Assembly: GCA_027021615.1 (NCBI GenBank)
Contig: JALUTY010000044.1
Span: 1 to 44,811 of the forward strand
Length of the DNA: 44,811 bases
Direction of reading: 5' to 3'
Source of the DNA: a bacterium
GTDB taxonomy: Bacteria; Desulfobacterota; Deferrisomatia; Deferrisomatales; Deferrisomataceae
Below the pieces are notes generated by a model, which was not told the DNA's origin, did no database searches, and saw nothing but the letters and a program-made list of their open reading frames with translations. This document shows, one piece after another, positions 9,924 through 18,745 of this stretch (its first letter is position 1; each line of letters begins with the position of its first letter). The translations under genes were made by a program, and so were the position numbers.

Positions 9924-11783
9924 CTACCCCGTCTCCTCGCCGGAAGACCTGGCCGCGCCCCGGGCCTCGGCCGCGGCCTTGAACTTCCGGAGTTGGGCCT
10001 CATAGTACGCCCGGTTCGTTCGCGCCCGGGCCAGGGCGGCCCGGGCTGCCTCCACCGCGCCGGCGAAATCGCGTACCCGAAACCGGGCCTCGGCCAGGGT
10101 GTCGAGGATGTGGGGGGCGGGCTTGAGCCGCACGGCCATCTCGGCCAAGGCCAGGGCGCGTTCGGGTTTGAAAAAGGCCGGCCCTTTGGAGGTCACGTAG
10201 AGCCACGCCAGGTTGTTCAGGGCCTCCGCGTTGTTGGGATCGAGCCGGATCACCTTGAGGTACGCCTCCTCAGCCTTTGCCTCGTCGCCGGCCTCATAGT
10301 ACAGGTTCCCTAGCACGAACCAAGCGCTGGCGTCCCGCGGGTTCCTCTCCACCCGATGCACCAGACCTTGCTCGGTCACGAACCGGTTCAGGGATCGGTC
10401 CAGGGGGCCGGTATGGAGCGCGACGGCGAGCCCGGCCATCAGCGTCACACCGGCTCCGACGAACCCGATGAGCCGCCGCACCCGGCGGTGGTGAGCCCGG
10501 CCGATCCGGGGGTCCCGGGCAGCCTCCCAAAGGAACGCCACCCGCTCCGCAATGGACCCGTGGTGCCAGCTGGGTAGATCGCGGATGTCGCCCGAGTACC
10601 GGGCGACCCGCTCCAGGGCCGCAACCACCGGCTCGGGCCGACCCAGCGCCTCCAGGGAGAACAGGTCGGCCTGGCGCTCGAAGGCCCGGCTCAAGCGGCC
10701 GAACAGGCCGCGGAAGTACCCCACCAGCAGCACGAGGAGACCGACGGTCGTGGAGGCCGACACCACCAGGTCCGCCCGAGGGTTGCGCAGAAACAGGGGG
10801 TCTGCGAGCCCCCAGCAAGCCAACGCGGCCTCCACGAGCCGGAAGAACACCCCCACGAGCCCCACGTACCCCACGAAGAAGAACAGGTAGTACCAGAGAT
10901 GGCGGTACCGCACGTGGCCGGCTTCGTGGGCAACCACCCCATCGATCTCATCGGGGGGGAGCAGCTCGGCCAGGGCAGGGGTGATCAGCAGATACCGGTA
11001 CCGGGGCACCAACCCCACGACCCCGGCGGTGAGGACCCGCCCCTCCAAGAGGGGCCAGTAGAGCATCTCGCGTACCCGGAGCCCCAGTTGGGTCGACAGC
11101 TGCTCGAGGCGGTCCCGTAGCGGACCCGGTGGGATCGGCTCGCATCCCCACATGGCCTTCACGAGGGCGGGAAGGAACACCCCGAGGAGCACGAGGAACG
11201 CCGGTGCGTACAGGAGCTGCAGAAGGGGGTTCGCCTCGAGGGCTGCGTAGCCGGCCGGCCACAGGGCGCGCAGAGCGTCCGACAGAGCCATGAGCACGAT
11301 CCACGGCGCCAGGATCGGTAGCTCCATGCGGGCGTGGCTCCACGCGAACCGGGCCCGGCTGCGCTCCCCCCCCAGGAGCACGCCTTGGAGAGGGTAGGCC
11401 TCCCACCACAGGACGGCCAGAAGCGCCACGAACGGTAGGATGCCGAGCACGCTCGCGAGCATCTCGGACCGCCCGGCCGCCGGCTCCACCACCAACCCCA
11501 CGTAGTCCGTGGCGTAGCACACGGCCGCGAACGGCACCAGCATGACGGCTTGGTAGGTCTGGAGGAGCCCGGGGAACAGGGTCCGGAGGTGCGCCGCCTC
11601 AGCCCCGTCGTGGAGCGCTTGGGCCATGAGCCGCCGGAACCGCCACCGCAACGCGGCCCAGGTGACCGCCGGGTACAGCACCATGTGCCCCGCTGCCGAC
11701 AGGGTCCAGGAGGGCTCCCCCCCACGGGGGGCCAGCGCCTGTATCGCGATCGCGATCAGAAATACGAGAACGTTTCCGTACAT
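9924..11783 (-). CDS. M48-family membrane metallopeptidase with C-terminal TPR repeats
   Basis: A 619-residue protein from ATG 11783. The N-terminal half has several hydrophobic membrane segments (beginning YGNVLVFLIAIAIQAL). The zinc site HEAGHVRYRH is followed by further membrane helices and the third-ligand region FERQADLFSLE, as in Ste24/HtpX-like M48 peptidases. After a further membrane segment (RRLIGFVGAGVTLMAGLAVAL) the C-terminus has at least two TPR units (DASAWFVLGNLYYEAGDEAKAEEAYLKV... and NAEALNNLAWLYV). The active site is probably near the membrane, and the TPRs likely bind a partner. No Shine-Dalgarno sequence precedes this start; a TACAAT hexamer lies 9 bases upstream, which raises the possibility of a leaderless message. 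The longer frame to 11867 lacks a better start. Confidence 0.9.
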   Translation of the reverse strand: MYGNVLVFLIAIAIQALAPRGGEPSWTLSAAGHMVLYPAVTWAALRWRFRRLMAQALHDGAEAAHLRTLFPGLLQTYQAVMLVPFAAVCYATDYVGLVVEPAAGRSEMLASVLGILPFVALLAVLWWEAYPLQGVLLGGERSRARFAWSHARMELPILAPWIVLMALSDALRALWPAGYAALEANPLLQLLYAPAFLVLLGVFLPALVKAMWGCEPIPPGPLRDRLEQLSTQLGLRVREMLYWPLLEGRVLTAGVVGLVPRYRYLLITPALAELLPPDEIDGVVAHEAGHVRYRHLWYYLFFFVGYVGLVGVFFRLVEAALACWGLADPLFLRNPRADLVVSASTTVGLLVLLVGYFRGLFGRLSRAFERQADLFSLEALGRPEPVVAALERVARYSGDIRDLPSWHHGSIAERVAFLWEAARDPRIGRAHHRRVRRLIGFVGAGVTLMAGLAVALHTGPLDRSLNRFVTEQGLVHRVERNPRDASAWFVLGNLYYEAGDEAKAEEAYLKVIRLDPNNAEALNNLAWLYVTSKGPAFFKPERALALAEMAVRLKPAPHILDTLAEARFRVRDFAGAVEAARAALARARTNRAYYEAQLRKFKAAAEARGAARSSGEETG

Positions 11784-11792
11784 GGCGGGCCC

Positions 11793-11821
11793 ATTGTACC
11801 CCCAACACGGCCCGCCGGCAC
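11793..11821 (-). promoter_or_regulatory. Possible promoter giving a leaderless M48 mRNA
   Basis: On the minus strand a good -10 hexamer TACAAT occupies 11798-11793. A start 6-7 bases downstream would be about 3 bases from the ATG at 11783. The -35 region at 17-base spacing (GTGCCG) is poor, so this is tentative. Confidence 0.25.
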
Positions 11822-11905
11822 CAGGGGATGGGGGGCGCTGGTAAACGGCCGGGAACGTGGTATGCATTGTCGTGTGGTATCCGTGGGGTGGGGAAAGGAT
11901 TCCTC

Positions 11906-13207
11906 ATGGGGTTTGGGGAACGGTCCTCTGCCGGGGCGGCGTGGGTGGCGGCCGGGGTGGTTGCCGCGCTCGGCACGGCGTGGCTCGTGGCCTCAGACCT
12001 TTGGGTAGATGGGTTGGGGCTCGGTCCGGAAGGGCTGCTGCGATTCCGACGGGTGGAGGGCGCGGTGTTGGTCGCCGTGGTCGCTGCCGGGGTGGGTTGG
12101 CTGGTGCGGTGTGGTGCTGCTGGGTGGGGTCGGCAGGAAGATCGATGGCTTGCGGCCCTGGCCGAGGAGAGCCCGGGCCCGGTGGTTTCGTTCGACGGCC
12201 AGGGGCGGTTCGTGTGGGCCAACGCGTCGGCCCGTGCTTTCGCGGCCGAGCAGGGGCTCTCGTCTCCGCTGGAGCTCCTGCCCCCGGGCCACGGGGAGGT
12301 GGTGATGAGGTGCCTGGCCACGGGACAGCCCGAACGGCGCCTGGAGGCTCGGTGCGGCGACCGGTGGTTTTCCTGGAACTTCCTGCCCGTCCTGTCGGGC
12401 GGGAGAGTGCACGCCTACGGTGGAGACATCACGGACCTCGTGATGGCACGTGTCGAACGGGAACGCCTGGAGGAGCGGCTGCGGCAGGCCGAGCGGCTGG
12501 AGGCTTTGGGCCGCTTCGCCGCCGGCATCGCCCACGACTTCAACAACCTCCACATGATCATCCAAGGAAACGCGGAGCTGGGTCTTCTCCAGACCACCCG
12601 CCCCGATGCGGTGAAGCGGTGTCTCGAACGGATCGCGGCGGCTTCCGGCCGGGCAGCGGATTTGGTGGCAAAACTGCTGGCCTATGCCGGTGCCGAGCCT
12701 GCCGCACCCGAGACCGTGGATCTGGCATCCGTAGCGCGGCAGGTGGCGGGCGACATGGCCGACCTGGTGCCGAAGGGGGTGAGGCTCCGGGTCGAGGCGG
12801 CCCCCCAGACCCCGACGGCCTGCGCCGATGTGGGGCAGATGCGAGTGGTCGTGCTCAACCTGATCACCAACGCCTTGGAGGCGGTGGCGGCCGGGGGTGC
12901 GGTGGCGGTCCGAGTGGGGCGCCTGGACGACGCCGAGACCTGGTTCGCCGGGGTCGAGCTCGCCGAGCCCGAAATGGGCCGGCCCTACGTGCTGCTGGAG
13001 GTGACAGACACGGGTCCAGGCATGGACGAGGAGACCCGGCGCCGTGCCTTCGACCCGTTTTTCACCACCAAGTTCCTAGGAAGGGGGTTGGGGCTCTCCG
13101 TGGTCTGGGGGGTGGCCCGCCGGTTTGGGGGAGGCGTGCGCATCGACTCCGCACCCGGCCGGGGTACGACGGTGGGGGTGGCCCTGCCGGCGTGCCCGGG
13201 TTCGTGA
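11906..13207 (+). CDS. Membrane sensor histidine kinase
   Basis: A 433-residue protein. ATG 11906 is chosen because AAAGGA precedes it by 6 bases; the frame is open further upstream. Two N-terminal membrane helices (AAWVAAGVVAALGTAWLVASDLW and a second from VEGAVLVAVVAAGVGWL) are separated by a short loop. A divergent PAS-like domain follows (AALAEESPGPVVSFDGQGRFVWAN...). The H-box is FAAGIAHDFNNLHMII, and the catalytic domain has the N-box LNLITNALEAVAAGG, G1 DTGPGMDEE and G2 GRGLGLSVVWGVARRFGG. The class resembles the soluble kinase at 7580. It is an orphan with no adjacent regulator. The convergent nuclease gene ends only 4 bases away. Confidence 0.9.
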   Translation: MGFGERSSAGAAWVAAGVVAALGTAWLVASDLWVDGLGLGPEGLLRFRRVEGAVLVAVVAAGVGWLVRCGAAGWGRQEDRWLAALAEESPGPVVSFDGQGRFVWANASARAFAAEQGLSSPLELLPPGHGEVVMRCLATGQPERRLEARCGDRWFSWNFLPVLSGGRVHAYGGDITDLVMARVERERLEERLRQAERLEALGRFAAGIAHDFNNLHMIIQGNAELGLLQTTRPDAVKRCLERIAAASGRAADLVAKLLAYAGAEPAAPETVDLASVARQVAGDMADLVPKGVRLRVEAAPQTPTACADVGQMRVVVLNLITNALEAVAAGGAVAVRVGRLDDAETWFAGVELAEPEMGRPYVLLEVTDTGPGMDEETRRRAFDPFFTTKFLGRGLGLSVVWGVARRFGGGVRIDSAPGRGTTVGVALPACPGS

Positions 13208-13211
13208 CCCC

Positions 13212-13739
13212 TCACCTCGTGCGGCGCCCCCGTCCGGTCCCCCAGATCCCTCTGTGGGCCCGTCGCGCCTCGGCCTCCAGGGCGAGGAACCGCTCCCTGC
13301 CCGGGTAGTCGAAGAACCGGATGGCCCGGCCGAGACCCGCCTTGAGGAGCTCTTCCGACAGGTTGATCGGCTCCTTCTTCCCCGGCACGTGGAGCCACAG
13401 AAACCCCAGGATTCGGCCGTGGACGTCCACCCGGTCGCCGGCCACCTCCAGATCCACCCGGTCGGCCCGGCCGAGCCACGCCCGGGTGAACTCGGTGGCC
13501 CGGCGGGAGAACGGCTCGGCTGGCCGGCCGTCCCGGGCTCTCTCCGGGGTGTCCACCCCCAGCAGCCGCACGTGCACCTTCCGCCCGGACCACCGGGCCA
13601 CCACCGTGTCCCCATCGATTACGCGCACCACACGGATCGGCACCCGGTCGGCCCGGGCGGGCGAGCACACCGAGGCCACCGCCCAAAAGACGAGGGCGAG
13701 AGTCCTTGAGACGCCGGCGAGCCGTGGGGGATAATGCAT
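13212..13739 (-). CDS. Secreted thermonuclease (SNase-like) family protein
   Basis: A 175-residue protein with a signal peptide (LALVFWAVASVCSPARA), so it is exported. The staphylococcal nuclease fold is recognised from VIDGDTVVARWSG, HVRLLGVDTPERARDG (the catalytic Arg and Glu of the family) and DVHGRILGFLWL. The C-terminal helix carries RRAHRGIWG, typical of the family. These enzymes hydrolyse DNA and RNA in a calcium-dependent way. The start ATG is at 13739; the longer frame to 14456 is a shadow of the MoxR gene. It is divergent from MoxR, with 51 bases between the starts. Confidence 0.9.
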   Translation of the reverse strand: MHYPPRLAGVSRTLALVFWAVASVCSPARADRVPIRVVRVIDGDTVVARWSGRKVHVRLLGVDTPERARDGRPAEPFSRRATEFTRAWLGRADRVDLEVAGDRVDVHGRILGFLWLHVPGKKEPINLSEELLKAGLGRAIRFFDYPGRERFLALEAEARRAHRGIWGTGRGRRTR

Positions 13740-13790
13740 CGGTGCCTGGCCCTCCGTTTCCGCCGATCCGTTTCCCGACGAGGAACCCCC

Positions 13791-14624
13791 ATGCGACAGG
13801 TTACCATCGACGGCGTGACCCTCCACCTGGCCCGGCCGGCCGATCTGGACCTGCCCTGGGTGGGGCGGGAGGATCTGGTGCGCCAGGTGCTCGCGGCCTG
13901 GATGGTCCTGGACGAGCGGGACCGCCCCATGACCCCCCGGCTCGTGGGCCGGCCCGGGGTCGGCAAGACCACCTTGGCGTTTGCCGCGGCCCGGCGGCTC
14001 GGGCGGGAGGTGTACCTGTTCCAGGCCACCATGGACACCCGCCCCGAGGACCTGGTGGTGAGCCCGGTGGTGGGGCCCGACGGGAAGATCCAGTACGTGG
14101 CGAGCGCCCTGGTGGCGGCCGCGATCCGGGGCGGGGTGTGCGTGCTGGACGAGGGCAACCGCATGAGCGAGAAGAGCTGGGCCTCGCTCGCTCCACTCCT
14201 GGACGACCGGCGGTACGTGGAGTCGGTGCTGACCGGTCTCCAGATCCGGGCCCACCCGGACTTCCGGCTGGCCGTCACCATGAACGAAGACGCCTCCACC
14301 TACGAGATCCCCGAGTACATCCACACCCGGCTCCAGCCCCAGATCCAGGTGGACTTTCCCGAGGCCGACGAGGAGCTGGCGATCCTGCGGGAGAACCTGC
14401 CCTTCGCCCCGGAGGACCTGCTGCGGTACGTGGTGGGGTTCCTGCAGGCGGCCCACGGGGCCGACGAGCCCTACGGCGTGCGCGACGGCATCAACGCGGC
14501 CCGCTACGCCCTGAAGCTCGCCCGGTCCTCCGGGGAGGACCCGGTGGCCTGGGTGCCCCGGGCCCTGGAGCAGGTGATCGGCGAGGAGGCGCTGGCCTAC
14601 CTCAAGTTCCCGAAGGGGTCTTGA
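13791..14624 (+). CDS. MoxR-type AAA+ ATPase
   Basis: A 277-residue protein from ATG 13791, preceded by GAGGAA. The nucleotide-binding motifs are Walker A LVGRPGVGKTT, Walker B GGVCVLDEGNRM and sensor 1 RLAVTMNED, with EIPEYIHTRLQPQIQVDFP behind it. This is the MoxR/AAA_5 arrangement. MoxR ATPases normally work with a von Willebrand A-domain partner to mature or remodel a target protein or to insert a metal. No vWA protein is seen here; the next gene downstream on the same strand, 404 bases away, is a large TraB-like protein, which may be its target or partner. Confidence 0.9.
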   Translation: MRQVTIDGVTLHLARPADLDLPWVGREDLVRQVLAAWMVLDERDRPMTPRLVGRPGVGKTTLAFAAARRLGREVYLFQATMDTRPEDLVVSPVVGPDGKIQYVASALVAAAIRGGVCVLDEGNRMSEKSWASLAPLLDDRRYVESVLTGLQIRAHPDFRLAVTMNEDASTYEIPEYIHTRLQPQIQVDFPEADEELAILRENLPFAPEDLLRYVVGFLQAAHGADEPYGVRDGINAARYALKLARSSGEDPVAWVPRALEQVIGEEALAYLKFPKGS

Positions 14625-14706
14625 CCGGATGAAGGCCGAGGAAGCCCCTGCGGGGCCCGGTAGTAGGGAGGGTAACTTTCATTGGCCGGGGGCTTTCACG
14701 CCGAAA

Positions 14707-14906
14707 GCAGGGGGCCTGTTTCCGGCCGTGCGTGAGTGCAGCATCCGACTTTCGCTGCATCCGGCGCCCAGCCCGGGTTGCAAAGATTCGGTGGCGGATC
14801 GATCGACGAGAATGGTTTTCAGGGGTCCTGGGGGAAGCGAGCATCGGCTGAGCACCGGATGCAGCGACTGTCGGAGCCACGCCCGGCGCTCCAACAGGCC
14901 CCCTGC
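14707..14906. repeat. Nested palindromic dispersed element (copy 2)
   Basis: Perfect 14-base inverted ends, GCAGGGGGCCTGTT at 14707-14720 and AACAGGCCCCCTGC at 14893-14906. Inside them is a second inverted repeat, TCGCTGCATCCGG at 14752-14764 against CCGGATGCAGCGA at 14855-14867, extendable to about 21 pairs with two mismatches. The whole 200 bases can fold as one long imperfect hairpin. The flanking text (CCGGCCGTGCG; CCCGGCGCTCC) is shared with the copies near 24073, 36917 and 39378. The rest of the 14625-15028 gap holds no gene. Confidence 0.75.
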
Positions 14907-14983
14907 CCCCCGAGGCCTTGGCGGCGCTTCAGGGAAGCGGCCCGGCCGCCTGGCTGCCTAGCCGCCCGGCGGGCCGAAGGCCC

Positions 14984-15013
14984 CGACCGACGACCAACGA
15001 CCGACGACCGAAG
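14984..15013 (+). repeat. Heptamer repeat array (CGACCAA/CGACCGA) before a gene
   Basis: Units of the type CGACCGA/CGACCAA run tandemly and end in CCGAAGT, 16 bases before the next start codon. The same text, including the preceding GGCCGAAGGCCCC, occurs in reverse orientation at 44674-44735 just upstream of another start codon, and a variant lies at 36797-36833. Confidence 0.7.
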
Positions 15014-15028
15014 TCATATGGAAGGGGG

Positions 15029-16993
15029 ATGAGGAGCGACGAGCTGTACCTGGCCCGTTGGGAGGCCCCCGGCGGCGGGGAGGTCGTGGCCGTGCCGGTT
15101 CTCCACGGCCGGGTGGAGTTCGCCGGGGCCGTGGCCCGGGCGTTCCGGCGGGTGCGGCCTACGGCCGTGGCGGTGGAGCTGCCGCCCACCCTGCGGGCCG
15201 CCGTGCTGCGCGCCGTGGACCGGCTGCCCCGGGTGTCGGTGGTGACCTACGAGACCGCGGACGGCGAAGCCGTCTACTGGCTGGTGGAGCCGGCCGACCC
15301 GTTCGTGGAGGCGCTGCGCCTGGGCCGCGAGGCCGAACTGCCGCTCCTTTTCGTGGACGCGGACATCGACCAGCCGCCCGAGCACGACGAGCCGTTCCCT
15401 GACCCCTACACCGTGGCCCGCATCGGCCACCGGGCCTATGTGGAGGCCTGCCTCCGGGAGCGCGCCTACCCCGCCACCCAGGCCGACCTGCGTCGGGAGC
15501 GGGCCATGGCGGCCGGCCTGGCCGGGGCCGCCGGGCCGGGCGAGCGGGTGCTGTTCGTGTGCGGGCTGGCGCACCTGGAGCGGGTGGGCCGCATGCTCCC
15601 CGGGCCCCACGCCCAGCCCCTGGCCCGGATCCGGCGCGAGGGGGTGCGGCTCTTTCACCTGGCCTCCGCGAGCCTCCCCGAGGTGTCGAGCGAGATCCCG
15701 TTCGTCCAGGCCGTGTACGAGATGCGGCGCGCCGGGCCCGTGGCCGAGCCGGACCTCGACGGCTCCACCGTGCGAAAGCGCGTCGGGGCACTGGAGATCC
15801 TCACCGGCCAGGCCCGGTGGGACGAGAAAAAGGCCCTGGACGACGCCGTGGCCTGGGCCGCGGCCCGCAACGGCCCGCCGGGCGCCCCCCTGGATCGGCA
15901 ACGGTGCCTGTACCACCTGGTGCGGCTGGCGGGCCGACACTACCGCCAGGAGACCGGGGAGGCCCTGGAGCCCTGGCAGGTGCGCACCCTGTTCCGGTAC
16001 CTGCGCAACTGGGCCCTGCTGGAGGGGCGGCTGCTGCCCGACCTGTACCAGCTCGTCGAGGGGGCGCGATCCGTGGCCGACGACAACTTCGCCTTCGCCG
16101 TGCTGCGGCTCGCCGGTCACATGCCCTGGCAGGCCGGGGCCGACGACCTGGCCGCGGTGGAGCTCTCGGCCGAGGAGCTCCGGATGGGCTCGCGCCGCAT
16201 CCGGATCCGGCGCCGGCTGGGCCGGACCAAGCGCCGGGTCCTCAAGGTGCCCCGCCGGCGCAAGGGCGAGAAGCACCCGGGGGAGTGGCTCGATGGGTTC
16301 GACCCCCAGGCCGTGTGCTCCTACCCGCCCGAGGACGAGGTGATCGAGGCGTTCGGCCGGTGGCTCCAACAGAAGGCCGGCCGGGTGCTCTCGGAGGAGG
16401 CGGCCCGGTCCGAGCCGTTCCGGGGCTCGATGCTCGACGGCATCGACATGCGCGAGACCCTGCGCCACCTGCCCGAGGGCGAGATCTACGTCAAGGAGTT
16501 CCGCAAGGTGCCGGGCGGGGTGGGAAGCGTGGTGGTGATCTTCGACGAGGACCCGGGGCTCGAGCGCCACCCCTTCACCATGACCTGGCTGGGCGAGCAC
16601 CAGCAGGAGTCGGACATGGCGTTCTACGCCACGGCGCCCCTGGACAACGTGGTGGGGCCCGGCATCTGCCGGTGCGAGTACGGGGGCTTCCTGCTGTCGT
16701 ACCCGCCGCTCAGGATGGCCGACGTGTGGACCGACCCGGACTACGCCTGGACCCGCACCCCGGCCGAGCGGCTCCTGGCCGCCGGCATCGACTACTCCGA
16801 GGACCGGTTCGTGGTGTACTGCGCCCCCCGGCCGCCCCGGGCGTTCCTCAAGCAGTACGCCGGGTGGCTCGACCGAAGGATCGTGTACATCCCCCTGGGC
16901 ACCCTGAGCCCCCAGCGGCTCAAGCGCCTCCGGGTGGTCCACATCCTCTGGGGCAAGGACAAGCGCGACATCGCGGCGGACTACATCTGGTAG
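15029..16993 (+). CDS. Large protein with a TraB-like N-terminal domain, MoxR-linked, function unknown
   Basis: A 654-residue protein. ATG 15029 lies immediately after a GGAAGGGGG tract. The first ~230 residues look like the TraB/PrgY type: VPVLHGRVEFAGAVARAF, RPTAVAVELPPTLR, and later VLFVCGLAHLERVGRML (a GxxH-like motif). The middle contains a very basic segment (RRIRIRRRLGRTKRRVLKVPRRRKGEKH, shown here only by position, about residues 390-420). The C-terminal third (IDMRETLRHLPEGEIYVKEF..., HPFTMTWLGEHQQESDMAFYA, CRCEYGG, FVVYCAPRPPRAFLKQYAGWLDRRIVYIPLG) matches no family I know. No signal peptide or membrane helix is seen, so it is probably cytoplasmic. It follows MoxR on the same strand. 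Confidence 0.75.
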   Translation: MRSDELYLARWEAPGGGEVVAVPVLHGRVEFAGAVARAFRRVRPTAVAVELPPTLRAAVLRAVDRLPRVSVVTYETADGEAVYWLVEPADPFVEALRLGREAELPLLFVDADIDQPPEHDEPFPDPYTVARIGHRAYVEACLRERAYPATQADLRRERAMAAGLAGAAGPGERVLFVCGLAHLERVGRMLPGPHAQPLARIRREGVRLFHLASASLPEVSSEIPFVQAVYEMRRAGPVAEPDLDGSTVRKRVGALEILTGQARWDEKKALDDAVAWAAARNGPPGAPLDRQRCLYHLVRLAGRHYRQETGEALEPWQVRTLFRYLRNWALLEGRLLPDLYQLVEGARSVADDNFAFAVLRLAGHMPWQAGADDLAAVELSAEELRMGSRRIRIRRRLGRTKRRVLKVPRRRKGEKHPGEWLDGFDPQAVCSYPPEDEVIEAFGRWLQQKAGRVLSEEAARSEPFRGSMLDGIDMRETLRHLPEGEIYVKEFRKVPGGVGSVVVIFDEDPGLERHPFTMTWLGEHQQESDMAFYATAPLDNVVGPGICRCEYGGFLLSYPPLRMADVWTDPDYAWTRTPAERLLAAGIDYSEDRFVVYCAPRPPRAFLKQYAGWLDRRIVYIPLGTLSPQRLKRLRVVHILWGKDKRDIAADYIW

Positions 16994-17070
16994 GCCGCTT
17001 CCGCCCCGCGTGGGGGCGTGGTACGGTGCCGGGAGATTCCCAGACCGGTTCGGGGCGCGAGACAAGAACG

Positions 17071-18745
17071 ATGGGCCTACACCTTGATTCATCCACCCGT
17101 AAGAGGCTTGGCGCGTTCTACACCGACGGGGCCGTGGTGGAGTTCCTCGTTGCTTGGGGGGCACGGAAAGCCGCGGCGCCGGGTTCTGGACCCATCCTGC
17201 GGAGACGGCCGGTTCCTGGAGGCCGCCGCCCGCAGGGGCGTACCGGAGCTGATCGGATGCGACCTGGACCCTGAAGCGCTCGCCATGGCGCAGCAGAGGC
17301 TGAACGGCGCGGACTCGGCAGCGCGCTGGATCCGAGGGGATTTTTTCGAGCTTTCCCCGGCAGACCTCGGGTCGGTGGATCTTGTGGTGGGAAACCCGCC
17401 TTACGTCCGGTACCAGAGTTTCCGGGGAGAAACGCGGCGCCGGGCCCTCACATCCGCCGCGGAGATGGGGGTGCGCCTGACGGGGCTCACCTCCTCTTGG
17501 GCCCCGTTTCTGCTCCATGCCATGCGATTCCTGGAGACGGGGGGAGACCTGGCGATGGTCGTGCCCGCAGAGCTCGTGCACGCCCAGTACGGGGTGGCGA
17601 CGTTGCGGGGCCTCCTGAAACACTTCGGGCGTCTCCGGCTCCTCGGGTTCGACCGGAACCTGTTCCCGGAGGCCCAGGAGGAGACGTTTCTTCTGTTGGC
17701 TGAGGAGCGTGGAAAGGCCTCGGACCGCATGGAGTGGGTGGATGTGGGCGATCCCGAGGGTTTGCTCCGGCTGTTGGACGTGGAGCCGCCCGGCGTACCG
17801 CTCGTCGTGGCGGGAACGGTTCGGTTCGGAGAGGCGCTGATCGGACCGGAGGCCCGGAAAGTGTGGCACCGGTGGAGGGGGTCTCGGTACGTACGCACGT
17901 TGGGGTCCATCGGACGGGTCGTGAACGGATATGTTTCGGGGGACAACGGCTTTTTCCACCGGACCCTCGACGACGGGGCGGAATTGGGCATGCCCAGCCG
18001 TTGGCTTGTTCCGGCGGCCCGAAGCGCGAAATCCCTGAGGGGGCTTTTCTTCTCCGAGGAGGACGTCCGAGCCTTGGAGGCCGGGGGGGTGGCCCATCAT
18101 CTGGTCGTGCCGGAGGATGGGTTGTTCGGCGCCGCCACTGCCGACGCTCTGGCCCGGTGGTGCAGGTTGGGGGAGCAGGAGGGGGTGCCTGACCGGTACA
18201 AATGCCGAACCCGGCGTCCCTGGTGGAGGGTCCCGGGGGTCCACACGGCGGACGTGTTCTGGTCCTACATGATCGGCGATCTGCCCCGGGTCAGCGTGAA
18301 CCGGGCCGGTGCCGTGTTCGCGAACAGCTTGCACGGGGTGCGGTTGCAAAAGGATCACGTCGATCCACGGCGGGTCGCGTTGGCCGCGTACACCTCCCTG
18401 GGATTGCTGGCCATGGAGTTGGAAGGCCGGGTGTACGGCGGGGGGGTGTTGAAGCTGGAACCCACAGAGTGTGCCGCCGTTCGGTTGCCCCTGCCTCCTG
18501 TGGAGACCTCGGAGCTGGAGCTGGTGGCGAGGGGCGTGGACGGCCGTCTGAGGGCCGGACGGGTCGAGGACGCGATCGCGGAGGCCGACGACGTTCTGCT
18601 GGTCCGCGGATTGGGGATGCCCGAGGCGGAGGTGCTCATTCTTCGTGACGCATGGCGGCGGTTAGTGGAACGGCGAACCCGTCGTGACCCGACCCGAGCT
18701 TCCACCCCGGCGGAAGGGAGACGGGGCCATGGAAAACCGGCTTGA
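17071..18745 (+). pseudogene. N6-adenine DNA methyltransferase, frameshifted at a G6 tract
   Basis: The N-terminal part reads well in one frame from ATG 17071 (LDSSTRKRLGAFYTDGAVVEFLVAWG), while the rest reads in another frame from about 17160 (RRVLDPSCGDGRFLEAAA, then VDLVVGNPPYVRYQSF). Removing one G from the run of six at 17156-17161 joins them into a continuous FLVAWGHGKPRRRVLDPSCGDG. SAM-binding motif I is DPSCGDG and the catalytic motif is NPPY, as in gamma-type N6-adenine methyltransferases such as M.TaqI. The C-terminal half would be target recognition. Intact length would be about 557 residues. The shift could be a real inactivation, a slippage-controlled switch or a sequencing error. 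The gene overlaps the next ORF by 17 bases, so the two were probably a restriction-modification-type pair. Confidence 0.75.

Noticed and set aside
15014..18358. A 1,114-codon open frame on the minus strand
   Set aside because: It is antisense to the TraB-like and methyltransferase genes and has shadow-type composition.
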